DNA of 64,000 bases from contig OZ059896.1 of NCBI GenBank assembly GCA_964057225.1, forward strand, positions 12,260,501 to 12,324,500, given 5' to 3'. The stretch comes from Auanema rhodensis. Its lineage: Eukaryota; Nematoda; Chromadorea; Rhabditida; Rhabditidae. Within the stretch, counting starts at the first letter, position 1; each line of letters begins with the position of its first letter. A program made the position numbers and the translations under genes. Shown here piece after piece: positions 51,401-61,899 of this stretch. The notes below the pieces were generated by a model that worked only from the letters and a program-made list of their open reading frames with translations, did not search any database and was not told the origin of the DNA.

Positions 51401-54400
51401 TTCATTTTTTAAATTTTTAATCATTAAAAAACATTTAAATTTCAATATTGTGATGCTCAAAAACTGAAACATTTAAATATTTTGTATTTTCTAAACCATT
51501 TCACTCCATCTCTTTCATTTAATTCCATATTTTAAACAATTTTATATTTCTACCACGAATTCATAACTTCATTTTTTAAATTTTTGATCATTAAAAAACA
51601 TTTAAATTTCAATATTGTGATGCTCAAAAACTGAAACAGTTGAATATTTTGTAATTTCTAAACCATTTTACTCCATCGCTTTTATTTAATCCCATATTTT
51701 AAACAATTTTATATTTCTACCGCTATTTCATAATTTCATTTTTTAAATTTTTAATCATTAAAAAACATTTAAATTTCAATATTGTGATGCTCAAAAACTG
51801 AAACAGTTGAATATTTTGTAATTTCTAAACCATTTTACTCCATCGCTTTTATTTAATTCCATATTTTAAACAATTTTATATTTCTACCGCTATTTCATAA
51901 TTTCACTTTTTAAATTTTTATTCATTAAAAAACATTTAAATTTCAATATTGTGATGCTTAAAAACTGGAACATTTAAATATTTTGTATTTTCTAAACCAT
52001 TTCACTCCATCTCTTTCATTTAATTCCATATTTTAAACAATTTTATATTTCTACCACGAATTCATAACTTCATTTTTTAAATTTTTGATCATTAAAAAAC
52101 ATTTAAATTTCAATGTTGTGATGCTCAAAAACTGAAACAGTTGAATATTTTGTAATTTCTAAACCATTTTACTCCATCGCTTTTATTTAATCTCATATTT
52201 TAAACAATTTTATATTTCTACCGCTATTTCATAATTTCATTTTTTAAATTTTTAATCATTAAAAAACATTTAAATTTCAATATTGTGATGCTCAAAAACT
52301 GAAACAGTTGAATATTTTGTATTTTCTAAACCATTTTACTTCATATCTTTCATTTAATTCCATATTTTAAACAATTTTATATTTCTACCACGAATTCATA
52401 ACTTCATTTTTTAAATTTTTAATCATTAAAAAACATTTAAATTTCAATATTGTGATGCTCAAAAACTGAAACAGTTGAATATTTTGTATTTTCTAAACCA
52501 TTTTACTCCATCTATTTTATTTAATCCCACATTTTAAACAATTTTATATTTCTACCGCTATTTCATAATTTCATTTTTTAAATTTTTAATCATTAAAAAA
52601 CATTTAAATTTCAATATTGTGATGCTCAAAAACTGAAACATTTAAATATTTTGTATTTTCTAAACCATTTCACTCCATCTCTTTCATTTAATTCCATATT
52701 TTAAACAATTTTATATTTCTACCACGAATTCATAACTTCATTTTTTAAATTTTTAATCATTAAAAAACATTTAAATTTCAATATTGTGATGCTCAAAAAC
52801 TGAAACAGTTGAATATTTTGTAATTTCTAAACCATTTCACTCCATCGCTTTTATATTTCTACCGCTATTTCATAAATTCATTTTTTAAATTTTTAATCAT
52901 TAAAAAACATATAAATTTCAATATTGTGATGCTCAAAAACTGAAACATTTAAATATTTTGTATTTTCTAAACCATTTCACTCCATCTCTTTCATTTAATT
53001 CCATATTTTAAACAATTTTATATTTCTACCACGAATTCATAACTTCATTTTTTAAATTTTTAATCATTAAAAAACATTTAAATTTCAATATTGTGATGCT
53101 CAAAAACTGAAACAGTTGAATATTTTGTAATTTCTAAACCATTTTACTCCATCGCTTTTATATTTCTACCGCTATTTCATAAATTCATTTTTTAAATTTT
53201 TGATCATTAAAAAACATTTAAATTTCAATATTGTGATGCTCAAAAACTGAAACAGTTGAATATTTTGTATTTTCTAAACCATTTCACTAAATCTTTTTCA
53301 TTTAATTCCATATTTTAAACAATTTTATATTTCTACCACGAATTCATAACTTCATTTTTTAAATTTTTGATCATTAAAAAACATTTAAATTTCAATATTG
53401 TGATGCTCAAAAACTGAAACAGTTGAATATTTTGTAATTTCTAAACCATTTTACTCCATCGCTTTTATTTAATCCCATATTTTAAACAATTTTATATTTC
53501 TACCGCTATTTCATAATTTCATTTTTTAAATTTTTAATCATTAAAAAACATTTAAATTTCAATATTGTGATGCTCAAAAACTGAAACAGTTGAATATTTT
53601 GTAATTTCTAAACCATTTTACTCCATCGCTTTTATTTAATTCCATATTTTAAACAATTTTATATTTCTACCGCTATTTCATAATTTCATTTTTTAAATTT
53701 TTAATCATTAAAAAACATTTAAATTTCAATATTGTGATGCTCAAAAACTGAAACATTTAAATATTTTGTATTTTCTAAACCATTTCACTCCATCTCTTTC
53801 ATTTAATTCCATATTTTAAACAATTTTATATTTCTACCACGAATTCATAACTTCATTTTTTAAATTTTTGATCATTAAAAAACATTTAAATTTCAATATT
53901 GTGATGCTCAAAAACTGAAACATTTAAATATTTTGTATTTTCTAAACCATTTCACTCCATCTCTTTCATTTAATTCCATATTTTAAACAATTTTATATTT
54001 CTACCACGAATTCATAACTTCATTTTTTAAATTTTTAATCATTAAAAAACATTTAAATTTCAATATTGTGATGCTCAAAAACTGAAACAGTTGAATATTT
54101 TGTAATTTCTAAACCATTTTACTCCATCTCTTTCATTTAATTCCATATTTTAAACAATTTTATATTTCTACCACGAATTCATAACTTCATTTTTTAAATT
54201 TTTAATCATTAAAAAACATTTAAATTTCAATATTGTGATGCTCAAAAACTGAAACATTTAAATATTTTGTATTTTCTAAACCATTTCACTCCATCTCTTT
54301 CATTTAATTCCATATTTTAAACAATTTTATATTTCTACCACGAATTCATAACTTCATTTTTTAAATTTTTAATCATTAAAAAACATTTAAATTTCAATAT

Positions 54401-55349
54401 TGTGATGCTCAAAAACTGAAACATTTAAATATTTTGTATTTTCTAAACCATTTCACTCCATCTCTTTCATTTAATTCCATATTTTAAACAATTTTATATT
54501 TCTACCACGAATTCATAACTTCATTTTTTAAATTTTTGATCATTAAAAAACATTTAAATTTCAATATTGTGATGCTCAAAAACTGAAACAGTTGAATATT
54601 TTGTAATTTCTAAACCATTTTACTCCATCGCTTTTATTTAATCCCATATTTTAAACAATTTTATATTTCTACCGCTATTTCATAATTTCATTTTTTAAAT
54701 TTTTAATCATTAAAAAACATTTAAATTTCAATATTGTGATGCTCAAAAACTGAAACAGTTGAATATTTTGTAATTTCTAAACCATTTTACTCCATCGCTT
54801 TTATTTAATTCCATATTTTAAACAATTTTATATTTCTACCGCTATTTCATAATTTCATTTTTTAAATTTTTAATCATTAAAAAACATTTAAATTTCAATA
54901 TTGTGATGCTCAAAAACTGAAACATTTAAATATTTTGTATTTTCTAAACCATTTCACTCCATCTCTTTCATTTAATTCCATATTTTAAACAATTTTATAT
55001 TTCTACCACGAATTCATAACTTCATTTTTTAAATTTTTGATCATTAAAAAACATTTAAATTTCAATGTTGTGATGCTCAAAAACTGAAACAGTTGAATAT
55101 TTTGTAATTTCTAAACCATTTTACTCCATCTCTTTCATTTAATTCCATATTTTAAACAATTTTATATTTCTACCACGAATTCATAACTTCATTTTTTAAA
55201 TTTTTAATCATTAAAAAACATTTAAATTTCAATATTGTGATGCTCAAAAACTGAAACATTTAAATATTTTGTATTTTCTAAACCATTTCACTCCATCTCT
55301 TTCATTTAATTCCATATTTTAAACAATTTTATATTTCTACCACGAATTC

Positions 55350-56769
55350 ATAACTTCATTTTTTTAATTTTTGATCATTAAAAAACATTTAAATTTCAAT
55401 ATTGTGATGCTCAAAAACTGAAACAGTTGAATATTTTGTAATTTCTAAACCATTTTACTCCATCGCTTTTATTTAATCCCATATTTTAAACAATTTTATA
55501 TTTCTACCGCTATTTCATAATTTCATTTTTTAAATTTTTAATCATTAAAAAACATTTAAATTTCAATATTGTGATGCTCAAAAACTGAAACAGTTGAATA
55601 TTTTGTATTTTCTAAACCATTTTACTCCATCTATTTTATTTAATCCCACATTTTAAACAATTTTATATTTCTACCGCTATTTCATAATTTCATTTTTTAA
55701 ATTTTTAATCATTAAAAAACATTTAAATTTCAATATTGTGATGCTCAAAAACTGAAACATTTAAATATTTTGTATTTTCTAAACCATTTCACTCCATCTC
55801 TTTCATTTAATTCCATATTTTAAACAATTTTATATTTCTACCACGAATTCATAACTTCATTTTTTAAATTTTTAATCATTAAAAAACATTTAAATTTCAA
55901 TATTGTGATGCTCAAAAACTGAAACATTTAAATATTTTGTATTTTCTAAACCATTTCACTCCATCTCTTTCATTTAATTCCATATTTTAAACAACTTTAT
56001 ATTTCTACCACGAATTCATAACTTCATTTTTTAATTTTTTAATCATTAAAAAACATTTAAATTTCAATATTGTGATGCTCAAAAACTGAAACAGTTGAAT
56101 ATTTTGTATTTTCTAAACCATTTTACTCCATCTATTTTATTTAATCCCATATTTTAAACAATTTTATATTTCTACCGCTATTTCATAACTTCATTTTTTA
56201 AATTTTTAATCATTAAAAAACATTTGAATTTCAATATTGTGATGCTCAAAAACTGAAACATTTAAATATTTTGTATTTTCTAAACCATTTCACTCCATCT
56301 CTTTCATTTAATTCCATATTTTAAACAATTTTATATTTCTACCACGAATTCATAACTTCATTTTTTAAATTTTTAATCATTAAAAAACATTTAAATTTCA
56401 ATATTGTGATGCTCAAAAAGTGAAACAGTTGAATATTTCGTATTTTCTAAACCATTTTACTCCATCGCTTTTATTTAATTCCATATTTTAAACAATTTAT
56501 TATTTCTACCACGAATTCATAACTTCATTTTTTAAATTTTTGATCATTAAAAAACATTTAAATTTCAATATTGTGATGATCAAAAACTGAAACATTTAAA
56601 TATTTTGTATTTTCTAAAGCATTTCACTCCATCTATTTTGTTTAATCCCATATTTTCAACAATTTTATATTTCTACCGCTATTTCATAATTTCATTTTTT
56701 AAACTTTTAATCATTAAAAAACATTTAAATTTCAATATTGTGATGCTCAAAAACTGAAACAGTTGAATA
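55350..56769. repeat. Decaying right edge of the satellite array
   Basis: Substitutions rise towards the end: near 55361, 55996, 56034, 56226, 56420, 56439, 56499, 56579, 56619, 56639, 56657 and 56704, while period length stays 167 bp. The last monomer is cut after 144 bases within CAGTTGAATA. Weaker homogenisation at array borders is a known consequence of unequal exchange, so this is likely the real end of the array. Confidence 0.85.
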
Positions 56770-57420
56770 ATCTTCTGAGTTCATCTTGATTGTTGTGAAT
56801 AGTAGATGCAGCTTTCCTTTTTCACAAAATATTGCCCAAATCATAACAGAGCCTCCTCCTGCAACACGTTTTGAAAAGTAGCGTGGTTCTTTGCGTAGAT
56901 CCCTCCAGTAAGCATGTGTACCGTCTGGTCCGTCTAAGTTGAACTTTTTCTCATTAGAGAATATAATCTATAACAATAAAAAAGAGCTCAATTTATTTTT
57001 CATGCGTCTTACTTTGGACCAATCACGGTCAAGCTTTATATCAGCAAAAGTTAGCCACTTAATTTTGTGTGCGGGTGTCAGGAACGGTGCTTTTAACATT
57101 TTAGAACGTCTTATATTCTCAGCTTCCTCTAACAATTTTCGGATGGTCCATCGTGAAACGTTAAGATTCAGAATTCGTCCGATTTCGGTACAGCTTCGCT
57201 CACTATTAGACGCAAGACGGATTATACTGCGTCTGTCACGTTGAATAAGGGTTCGTTTCCTTCCAGATTCGCTTTTCCTACTTTCACTTGTACCACCTAA
57301 CAGATATCTAGTTATCGTGGATCGAGCTCTTCCGAGTTCTTGAGTGATTTGTTCATGACGCATACCGAATCGGCGAAAAGAGTCAATTTTGGTTTTTTCC
57401 ACATCTACCTTAGGGGGCAT
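56767..57420 (-). pseudogene. Tc1/mariner (Tc3-like) transposase, 3'-truncated
   Basis: Read on the minus strand, ATG at 57420 starts MPPKVDVEKTK and gives two helix-turn-helix regions (about residues 8-40 and 70-115), the DNA-binding half of Tc1/Tc3 transposases. Exon 1 ends after DWSK. A 45-bp GT-AG intron (57012-56968) follows, and exon 2 continues IIFSNEKKFNLDGPDG to KMNSED. The intron itself holds an in-frame stop, so the protein needs splicing. The first catalytic acid of the DDE triad, expected in FSDE, is asparagine (codon 56955-56953). About a third of the usual 330-340 residues is missing because the gene is cut at the satellite border, removing the second and third catalytic residues. 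The product could not transpose. No terminal inverted repeat was found. Confidence 0.9.
56968..57012 (-). other. Short intron in the Tc3-like gene (45 bp)
   Basis: GTAAGACGCA at the donor and TTGTTATAG at the acceptor. Removing it joins W-S-K to I-I-F-S-N-E in the same frame, matching the continuous family motif, whereas reading through meets TAG. Introns of this length are typical of nematodes. Confidence 0.8.
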
Positions 57421-57559
57421 TCTGTAGTCAAAACATGAGGTTTTCAAAAAAATAAAAAATGAAATCTAACCTTGATTCACAGCAAAAGTTATCAAGTTAT
57501 GTTTTAGAAACAATAATCATTTTTTACACAAACAAGTTAATTTAAAAACTATAATTAAC
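57421..57559. other. Spacer between the Tc3-like gene and the duplicated hAT segment
   Basis: A+T-rich single-copy sequence with no coding frame. It should contain the 5' flank and inverted repeat of the Tc3-like element, but no Tc-type end is recognisable. Confidence 0.5.
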
Positions 57560-57686
57560 ACAAACTATGAACCATGTAAACTATAAACAATGTAAACAAA
57601 TAAAATTAAGAAATAAATATGTATATAAAATGTATCTTATCGAATTAACGATGAACATATTGATTAGCTTTTATATATATATATTA

Positions 57687-57702
57687 TACTTGGGCAACGA
57701 TT
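57687..57702 (+). repeat. hAT copy 1, 5' terminal inverted repeat
   Basis: TACTTGGGCAACGATT, complementary to 59882-59896 except for one extra A. Subterminal CGATTATCGAT-like repeats continue to about 57765. Confidence 0.75.
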
Positions 57703-57728
57703 ATCGATTTTCGACACGATAATCGATT

Positions 57729-59767
57729 TTGAATAAATTGCGATTATCGATAATTTATTTATCCCGCAACGCTGAGGTTAGAAAGTACGATAAGTATTTT
57801 ACATTCCGACCCCATACTTCTGAATAAGAGAAAAGAACTTTTTCCTGTAAGAAATGCTCGAAGAAATACACCGACTGTGGAAGTACGACAGTGCTCAAGA
57901 ATCATTTGTAGGAATGCAGCTTGATTAAACCAGTTAATCAATCAGATGTCCGGAAGTTTTTCGATTCAACGGGAAAATTTTCTCAAGAAGAGTTGAACAT
58001 CTTGTTTGCAAAGTTTATCGCCAGCTCCTACTCTTCTGCCAACTGCTTGAATAATCGCCACCTCATCTCAATAATCAAAAGTATCAATTCAAATTTTCGT
58101 GTTCCATCAAGAAAAACTGTTATGCTCCAAATTCAAAAAATAGCTTCAGGTAAGCAAGTATGTTTGAATTATATTATATGATATTTTTGTTTCAGAAAGG
58201 GAAAAAATATATAGAAATTCTGAACGCAAGCGAAACAATCGCCATTTCATTTGATACATGAAGCTCTGAAAACTCAGGTATCTTTATTTAAATTTGAGTT
58301 ATGTTTTTTATTTTCTTATAGTTGTTTCGTTACTAGCAGTCACCGCCCACGTGGTGGATTTTGAATCCGAAAAACGATGGAATTTAGTTTGGGATGTAAT
58401 CGACATAACCGGGTCTCATACAGGCCAGGTTATATATGAGAAACTGATTGAATCGTTGAACTCAACGATTATGAACAAGATAGGCACTTGTGTCACCGAT
58501 GGCGCAACAAACGTGAAGAAAGCATGTGAACTTCTCGGAAAGAAAAAGTGAACTTTCTCCATCAAACATGGAAAAACATTGTGTTTTAGTATCCACTGCT
58601 TCTCTCGCTTTCTCAATCTGATTGTTCAAGCTTCTATAAAAAAAAACCTCTATCCGTTCTCTTGGAAAGAATGCGTGAATTCGCAAAAAAAATGAAGAGA
58701 AGTCCCCGTTTAAAAGAAGAGGCTCAAAAACTTGCTACTTCTGGCTATTACCAAGTTGTTAGAGATTGTCATGTACGGTGGGGAAGTACTTTAAAAATGT
58801 TGACACATTTCCTCATATTAGTACGTGTAAACTGCCTCTTATTATTTTTTTAAAATATTTAGAATGACGTATATGCTCAAATCAACTTTAAAGAAGAAGG
58901 GGAACCTCTATTTAACGAAACTGAATTGCAGTTTTTAACATTCGTTGAAACAATTTTAACGGTGTTTAATGAAGCAACGCTGATGTCGTGCCCGCAACAG
59001 CAAACTGTAGCTTTTACATATGGAACCTGCAAACTAATTGAAAAGAAACTTAACCTGTAAGCTTAGGTTTAAATATTTTGATTAAGAACAGCTGTTACAG
59101 GTTTAATGGAACTACTACTATTCCAATTCATTCGGCATTTATTGCTGATATGATCACCTCTTTCAACACGTATTATCAAAAAATGATAAAAGATGACGAA
59201 AATTTTTTGAAGAAAGCAGCTTTTTTTGATCCACGTTTAGCATACTCAAACATATTAAACAAAGAAGAATGGACCAGAATAGAAATACTTATTTTCTCTG
59301 AAAAGAATGAAATGGCTTCATATCAACCTTTAACTACTGTCACTCGCAAAGATGAAACTGGCTTGTTTGGAGGCATCGAGTCCTCAACACACTCTCGCAC
59401 AGACTTTTTTAAATCGCAAATCGCAGAGTATAGAGGAAGCTTATTAGCGCTTCGTTCTGAGCCTAGCATCGATATAGTTGAATGATGGTTCAAAAAAAAA
59501 CACTTAGTTACTTTAATTAAGATAAGTATGAACTATAACACCGCACCATGTTCATCTGTTGATTCTGAACGTCTGTTCAGGTGATGTTTTTTTGTCAAAA
59601 AAATTACGATGGTTTTTTATAGCAAAATAGGCATCTTTATGGGAAATAAAAGAAGAGGTCGATTATTACCCAAAACCATCAAGAACTACATTTTATCAAA
59701 TTTTGAAGAACCTGAAGAAGTAGAATCAAATAAAAGTGACGATGAAACTGATTATTTTGACTGTTGA
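57729..59767 (+). pseudogene. hAT transposase with BED finger, six exons, inactivated (copy 1)
   Basis: Exons can be followed by family motifs: BED finger (CKKC...LKNHL, to 57911); LIKPVNQSD onwards to 58149; IAISFDT near 58250; VTAHVVDF to TDGATN (58322-58548); HCFSRFLNLIVQ near 58590; ERMREFAKK to 58820; NDVYAQINF (58863-59056); FFDPRLAY (59101 on); and SSVDSERLF joined to SKIGIFMGNKRRGRL (dimerisation region) to the stop at 59765. Introns: 58150-58195, 58278-58321, 58821-58862, 59057-59100, 59581-59622. Lesions: TAA 57825, TAG 57909, TGA 58259 (TGG in copy 2), TGA 58549, frame shift around nine A at 58638-58646, and TGA 59483 in the WW motif. No ATG is seen before the BED finger. Clearly non-functional. 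Confidence 0.88.
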
Positions 59768-59881
59768 AATACGTTAATAAACTCATTTTAATCACTCATT
59801 GAACAACGATAATCGATATTATCGCGATAATTATTGATAATGAACTTTCGATAATTCCTCGATTTCGATTTTGAAATTGAG

Positions 59882-59896
59882 AATCGTGCCCAAGTA
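59882..59896 (+). repeat. hAT copy 1, 3' terminal inverted repeat
   Basis: AATCGTGCCCAAGTA, the reverse complement of the 5' end with one gap. It is preceded from 59800 by CGATAATCGAT-type subterminal repeats. Confidence 0.75.
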
Positions 59897-59908
59897 GATG
59901 TATGTATT

Positions 59909-59971
59909 AATTTATAAAATTTGAATATATATATATATATATATGATATATATATTCAAATTTTATAAATT
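59909..59971. repeat. Perfect A+T-rich inverted repeat
   Basis: AATTTATAAAATTTGAAT and its reverse complement ATTCAAATTTTATAAATT flank an alternating TA core, giving arms of 26 bp or more around a centre near 59943. Such a sequence can form a cruciform. It lies 12 bp after the hAT 3' end and was lost from unit 2 by its deletion. Confidence 0.85.
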
Positions 59972-60008
59972 GAAACAAAAACAATATATAATAAAAAATT
60001 TATTCAAA

Positions 60009-60220
60009 TGTATAAATTTTAAAAATACATTTGAAAAGAAATAATTTTAGTAATATTTAAAACATATATACATATTAAAAATACATTTAAAAAGAAATAA
60101 TTTTTAAAATATTTAAAAATACAATTAACAAATATCCAAATATTAAAAATTCATTTAAAAAATACGTTTAAAAAAATAATTTTAAGAATGATTTTAAAAA
60201 AAAATCATGCATTTTGATCC
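60009..60220. other. A+T-rich flank, no gene
   Basis: Loose repeats of AAATACATTTAAAAAGAAATAATTTT. Matches 61911-62120 of unit 2. No coding frame or RNA gene seen. Confidence 0.7.
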
Positions 60221-60375
60221 ATGCGCAGGCTCGAGAGCCTGCCTCGGGAGGAAAAGTATATTTTTGACGGCTGACGCCGAAAATATGATTTTGGGAGCTG
60301 ACGCCCTCAAAAGTATGTTTTTAGCAACTGTTTGGGGGCGTGGTTAGTAAATTCGGCATGGCTCTCTACTAGTGC
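60221..60375 (+). repeat. Subterminal-repeat block (GCTGACGCC family), copy A
   Basis: Starts near a hairpin GCAGGCT-CGAG-AGCCTGC (60225-60242). It continues with units of about 30 bp containing GAGCTGACGCCCTCAAAAG and ends GGGGGCGTGGTTAGTAAATT...CTCTCTAC. The same block is at 62127-62301 with one more 30-bp unit, and in reverse orientation at 62963-63160. It looks like the end of a non-autonomous DNA transposon or foldback element; no transposase goes with it. Confidence 0.7.
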
Positions 60376-60406
60376 ACTTGTTTTAACGATTTTATCGAAT
60401 TAACCT

Positions 60407-60571
60407 GTTTTTTTTTACTGTTTTTATTTTAAAGATAAATAAAATTTTTGCATGTAGATAATTTTGTTCACTGTACTTGTTATGGGTAATTCAATGGAAC
60501 ACATATCGAAAGTTAATTCGATAACAACGATATGAAATACCAAAATTCAATGAAACACATATCGAAGGTTA
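60407..60571 (+). repeat. 165-bp dispersed segment with two 56-bp repeats, copy 1
   Basis: Direct match to 63522-63687 (TTTTTTTACTGTTTTTATTT to ATCGAAGGTT). It contains 56-bp tandem units starting at 60489 and 60545 (ATTCAATGGAACACATATCG...). It separates the two hAT duplication units and is absent at the corresponding end of unit 2. Confidence 0.8.
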
Positions 60572-60698
60572 ACAAACTATGAACCATGTAAACTATAAAC
60601 AATGTAAACAAATAAAATTAAGAAATAAATATGTATATAAAATGTATCTTATCGAATTAACGATGAACATATTGATTAGCTTTTATATATATATATTA

Positions 60699-61899
60699 TA
60701 CTTGGGCAACGATTATCGATTTTCGACACGATAATCGATTTTGAATAAATTACGATTATCGATAATTTATTTATCCCGCAACGCTGAGGTTAGAAAGTAC
60801 GATAAGTATTTTACATTCCGACCCCATACTTCTGAAGAAAAGAAAGGAACTTTTTCCTGTAAGAAATGCTCGAAGAAATACACCGACTGTGGAAGTACGA
60901 CAGTGCTCAAGAATCATTTGTAGGAATGCAGCTTGATTAAACCAGTTAATCAATCAGATGTCTGGAAGTTTTTCGATTCAACGGGAAAATTTTCTCAAGA
61001 AGAGTTAAACATCTTGTTTGCAAAATTTTTCGCCAGCTCCTACTCTTCTGCCAACTGCTTGAATAATCGCCACCTCATCTCAATAATCAAAAGTATCAAT
61101 TCAAATTTTCGTGTTCCATCAAGAAAAACTGTTATGCTCCAAATTCAAAAAATAGCTTCAGGTAAGCAAGTATGTTTGAATTATATTATATGATATTTTT
61201 GTTTCAGAAAGGGAAAAAAAATATAGAAATTCTGAACGCAAGCGAAACATTCGCCATTTCATTTGATACATGGAGCTCTGAAAACTCAGGTATCTTTATT
61301 TAAATTTGAGTTATGTTTTTTATTTTCTTATAGTTGTTTCGTTACTAGCAGTCACCGCCCACGTGGTGGATTTTGAATCCGAAAAACGATGGAATTTAGT
61401 TTGGGATATAATCGACATAACCGGGTCTCATACAGGCCAGGTTATATATGAGAAACTGATTGAATCGTTGAACTCAACAATTATGAACAAGATAGGCACT
61501 TGTGTCACCGATGGCGCAACAAACGTGAAGAAAGCATGTGAACTTCTCGGAAAGAAAAAGTGAACTTTCTTCATCAAACATGGAAAAACATTGTGTTTTA
61601 GTATCCACTGCTTCTCTCGCTTTCTCAATCTGATTGTTCAAGCTTCTATAAAAAAAAACCTCTATCCGTTCTCTTGGAAAGAATGCGTGGATTCGCAAAA
61701 AAAATGAAGAGAAGTCCCCGTTTAAAAGAAGAGGCTCAAAAACTTGCTACTTCTGGCTATTACCAAGTTGTTAGAGATTGTCATGTACGGTGGGGAAGTA
61801 CTTCGAAATGTTGACACATTTCCTCATATTAGTACGTGTAAACTGCCTCTTATTATTTTTTTTAAATATTTAGAATGACGTATATGCTTAAATCAACTT
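60699..61899 (+). mobile_element. hAT-family DNA transposon, copy 2 (3' half deleted)
   Basis: Same 5' inverted repeat TACTTGGGCAACGATT and same 5' flank as copy 1. The 3' terminal repeat and last exons are lost in the 1120-bp deletion, so it cannot be mobilised by itself or in trans. Confidence 0.88.
60741..61899 (+). pseudogene. hAT transposase pseudogene, copy 2
   Basis: Same exon plan as copy 1 up to the fourth exon. The BED finger is open here from 60741 to the TAG at 60921 (copy 1 has an extra TAA). Introns at 61162-61207 and 61290-61333. The tryptophan of SFDTWSSENS is intact (TGG at 61271). It shares with copy 1 the TAG after LKNHL, the TGA at 61561 after LGKKK and the nine-A frame break. 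It has its own one-base loss near 61803. After TTTCAG the coding frame is one base off in both copies; a second AG four bases downstream would restore it. Ends at the deletion, lacking the dimerisation region. Confidence 0.88.

Larger units (their letters stand above)
29255..56769. repeat. Satellite array, right part: same 167-bp monomer
   Basis: Continues the left array in the same orientation and phase. From 29256 position counting gives 153 monomers of 167 bp and 13 of 140 bp, with one single-base deletion (about 34090), then a partial last monomer from 56626 to 56769. The 140-bp monomers start at 29423, 32068, 33043, 36188, 37998, 40476, 42453, 43929, 44570, 47549, 49526, 52839 and 53146. 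A private variant TTTTAATTAATTTT marks five monomers near 30760, 34380, 39336, 41313 and 42956; the spacings are sums of 167 and 140 bp. No gene or RNA is visible inside the array. Confidence 0.98.
57687..59896 (+). mobile_element. hAT-family DNA transposon, copy 1 (2210 bp)
   Basis: Ends TACTTGGGCAACGATT and AATCGTGCCCAAGTA form short imperfect inverted repeats. Both sides carry many ATCGAT/CGATAATCGAT motifs, a known feature of a group of animal hAT elements. The inside codes a BED-finger hAT transposase broken by several mutations. A matching 8-bp target duplication was not found (flanks ATATATTA and GATGTATG if the ends are as given), perhaps because the insertion is old. Confidence 0.85.
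57560..60406. repeat. Segmental duplication unit 1 (contains hAT copy 1 and flanks)
   Basis: Begins ACAAACTATGAACC and includes about 125 bp before the hAT end, the hAT element, and about 500 bp after it. The same flanks, in the same order, surround hAT copy 2 (60572-62338), so this is a tandem duplication of a genomic segment, not two independent insertions. In the first 1.33 kb the copies differ at about 18 sites by eye (about 1.4%), with an offset of 3012 bp. Confidence 0.9.

Noticed and set aside
57759..57941. Minus-strand open frames over both hAT copies (for example 57759-57941, 58416-58616, 60771-60953, 61428-61628)
   Set aside because: They mirror hAT exons read on the plus strand, where family motifs and splice sites fit.
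57679..59904. 8-bp target duplication for hAT copy 1
   Set aside because: Flanks ATATATTA and GATGTATG do not match, and shifting the ends by two bases does not help. The duplication is not claimed.
60221..60375. Helitron 3' end (hairpin plus CTAGT near 60370)
   Set aside because: The hairpin is more than 100 bp from the CTAGT, whereas Helitrons place it about 10 bp before CTRR. The flanking A-T target and a 5' TC end were not found.
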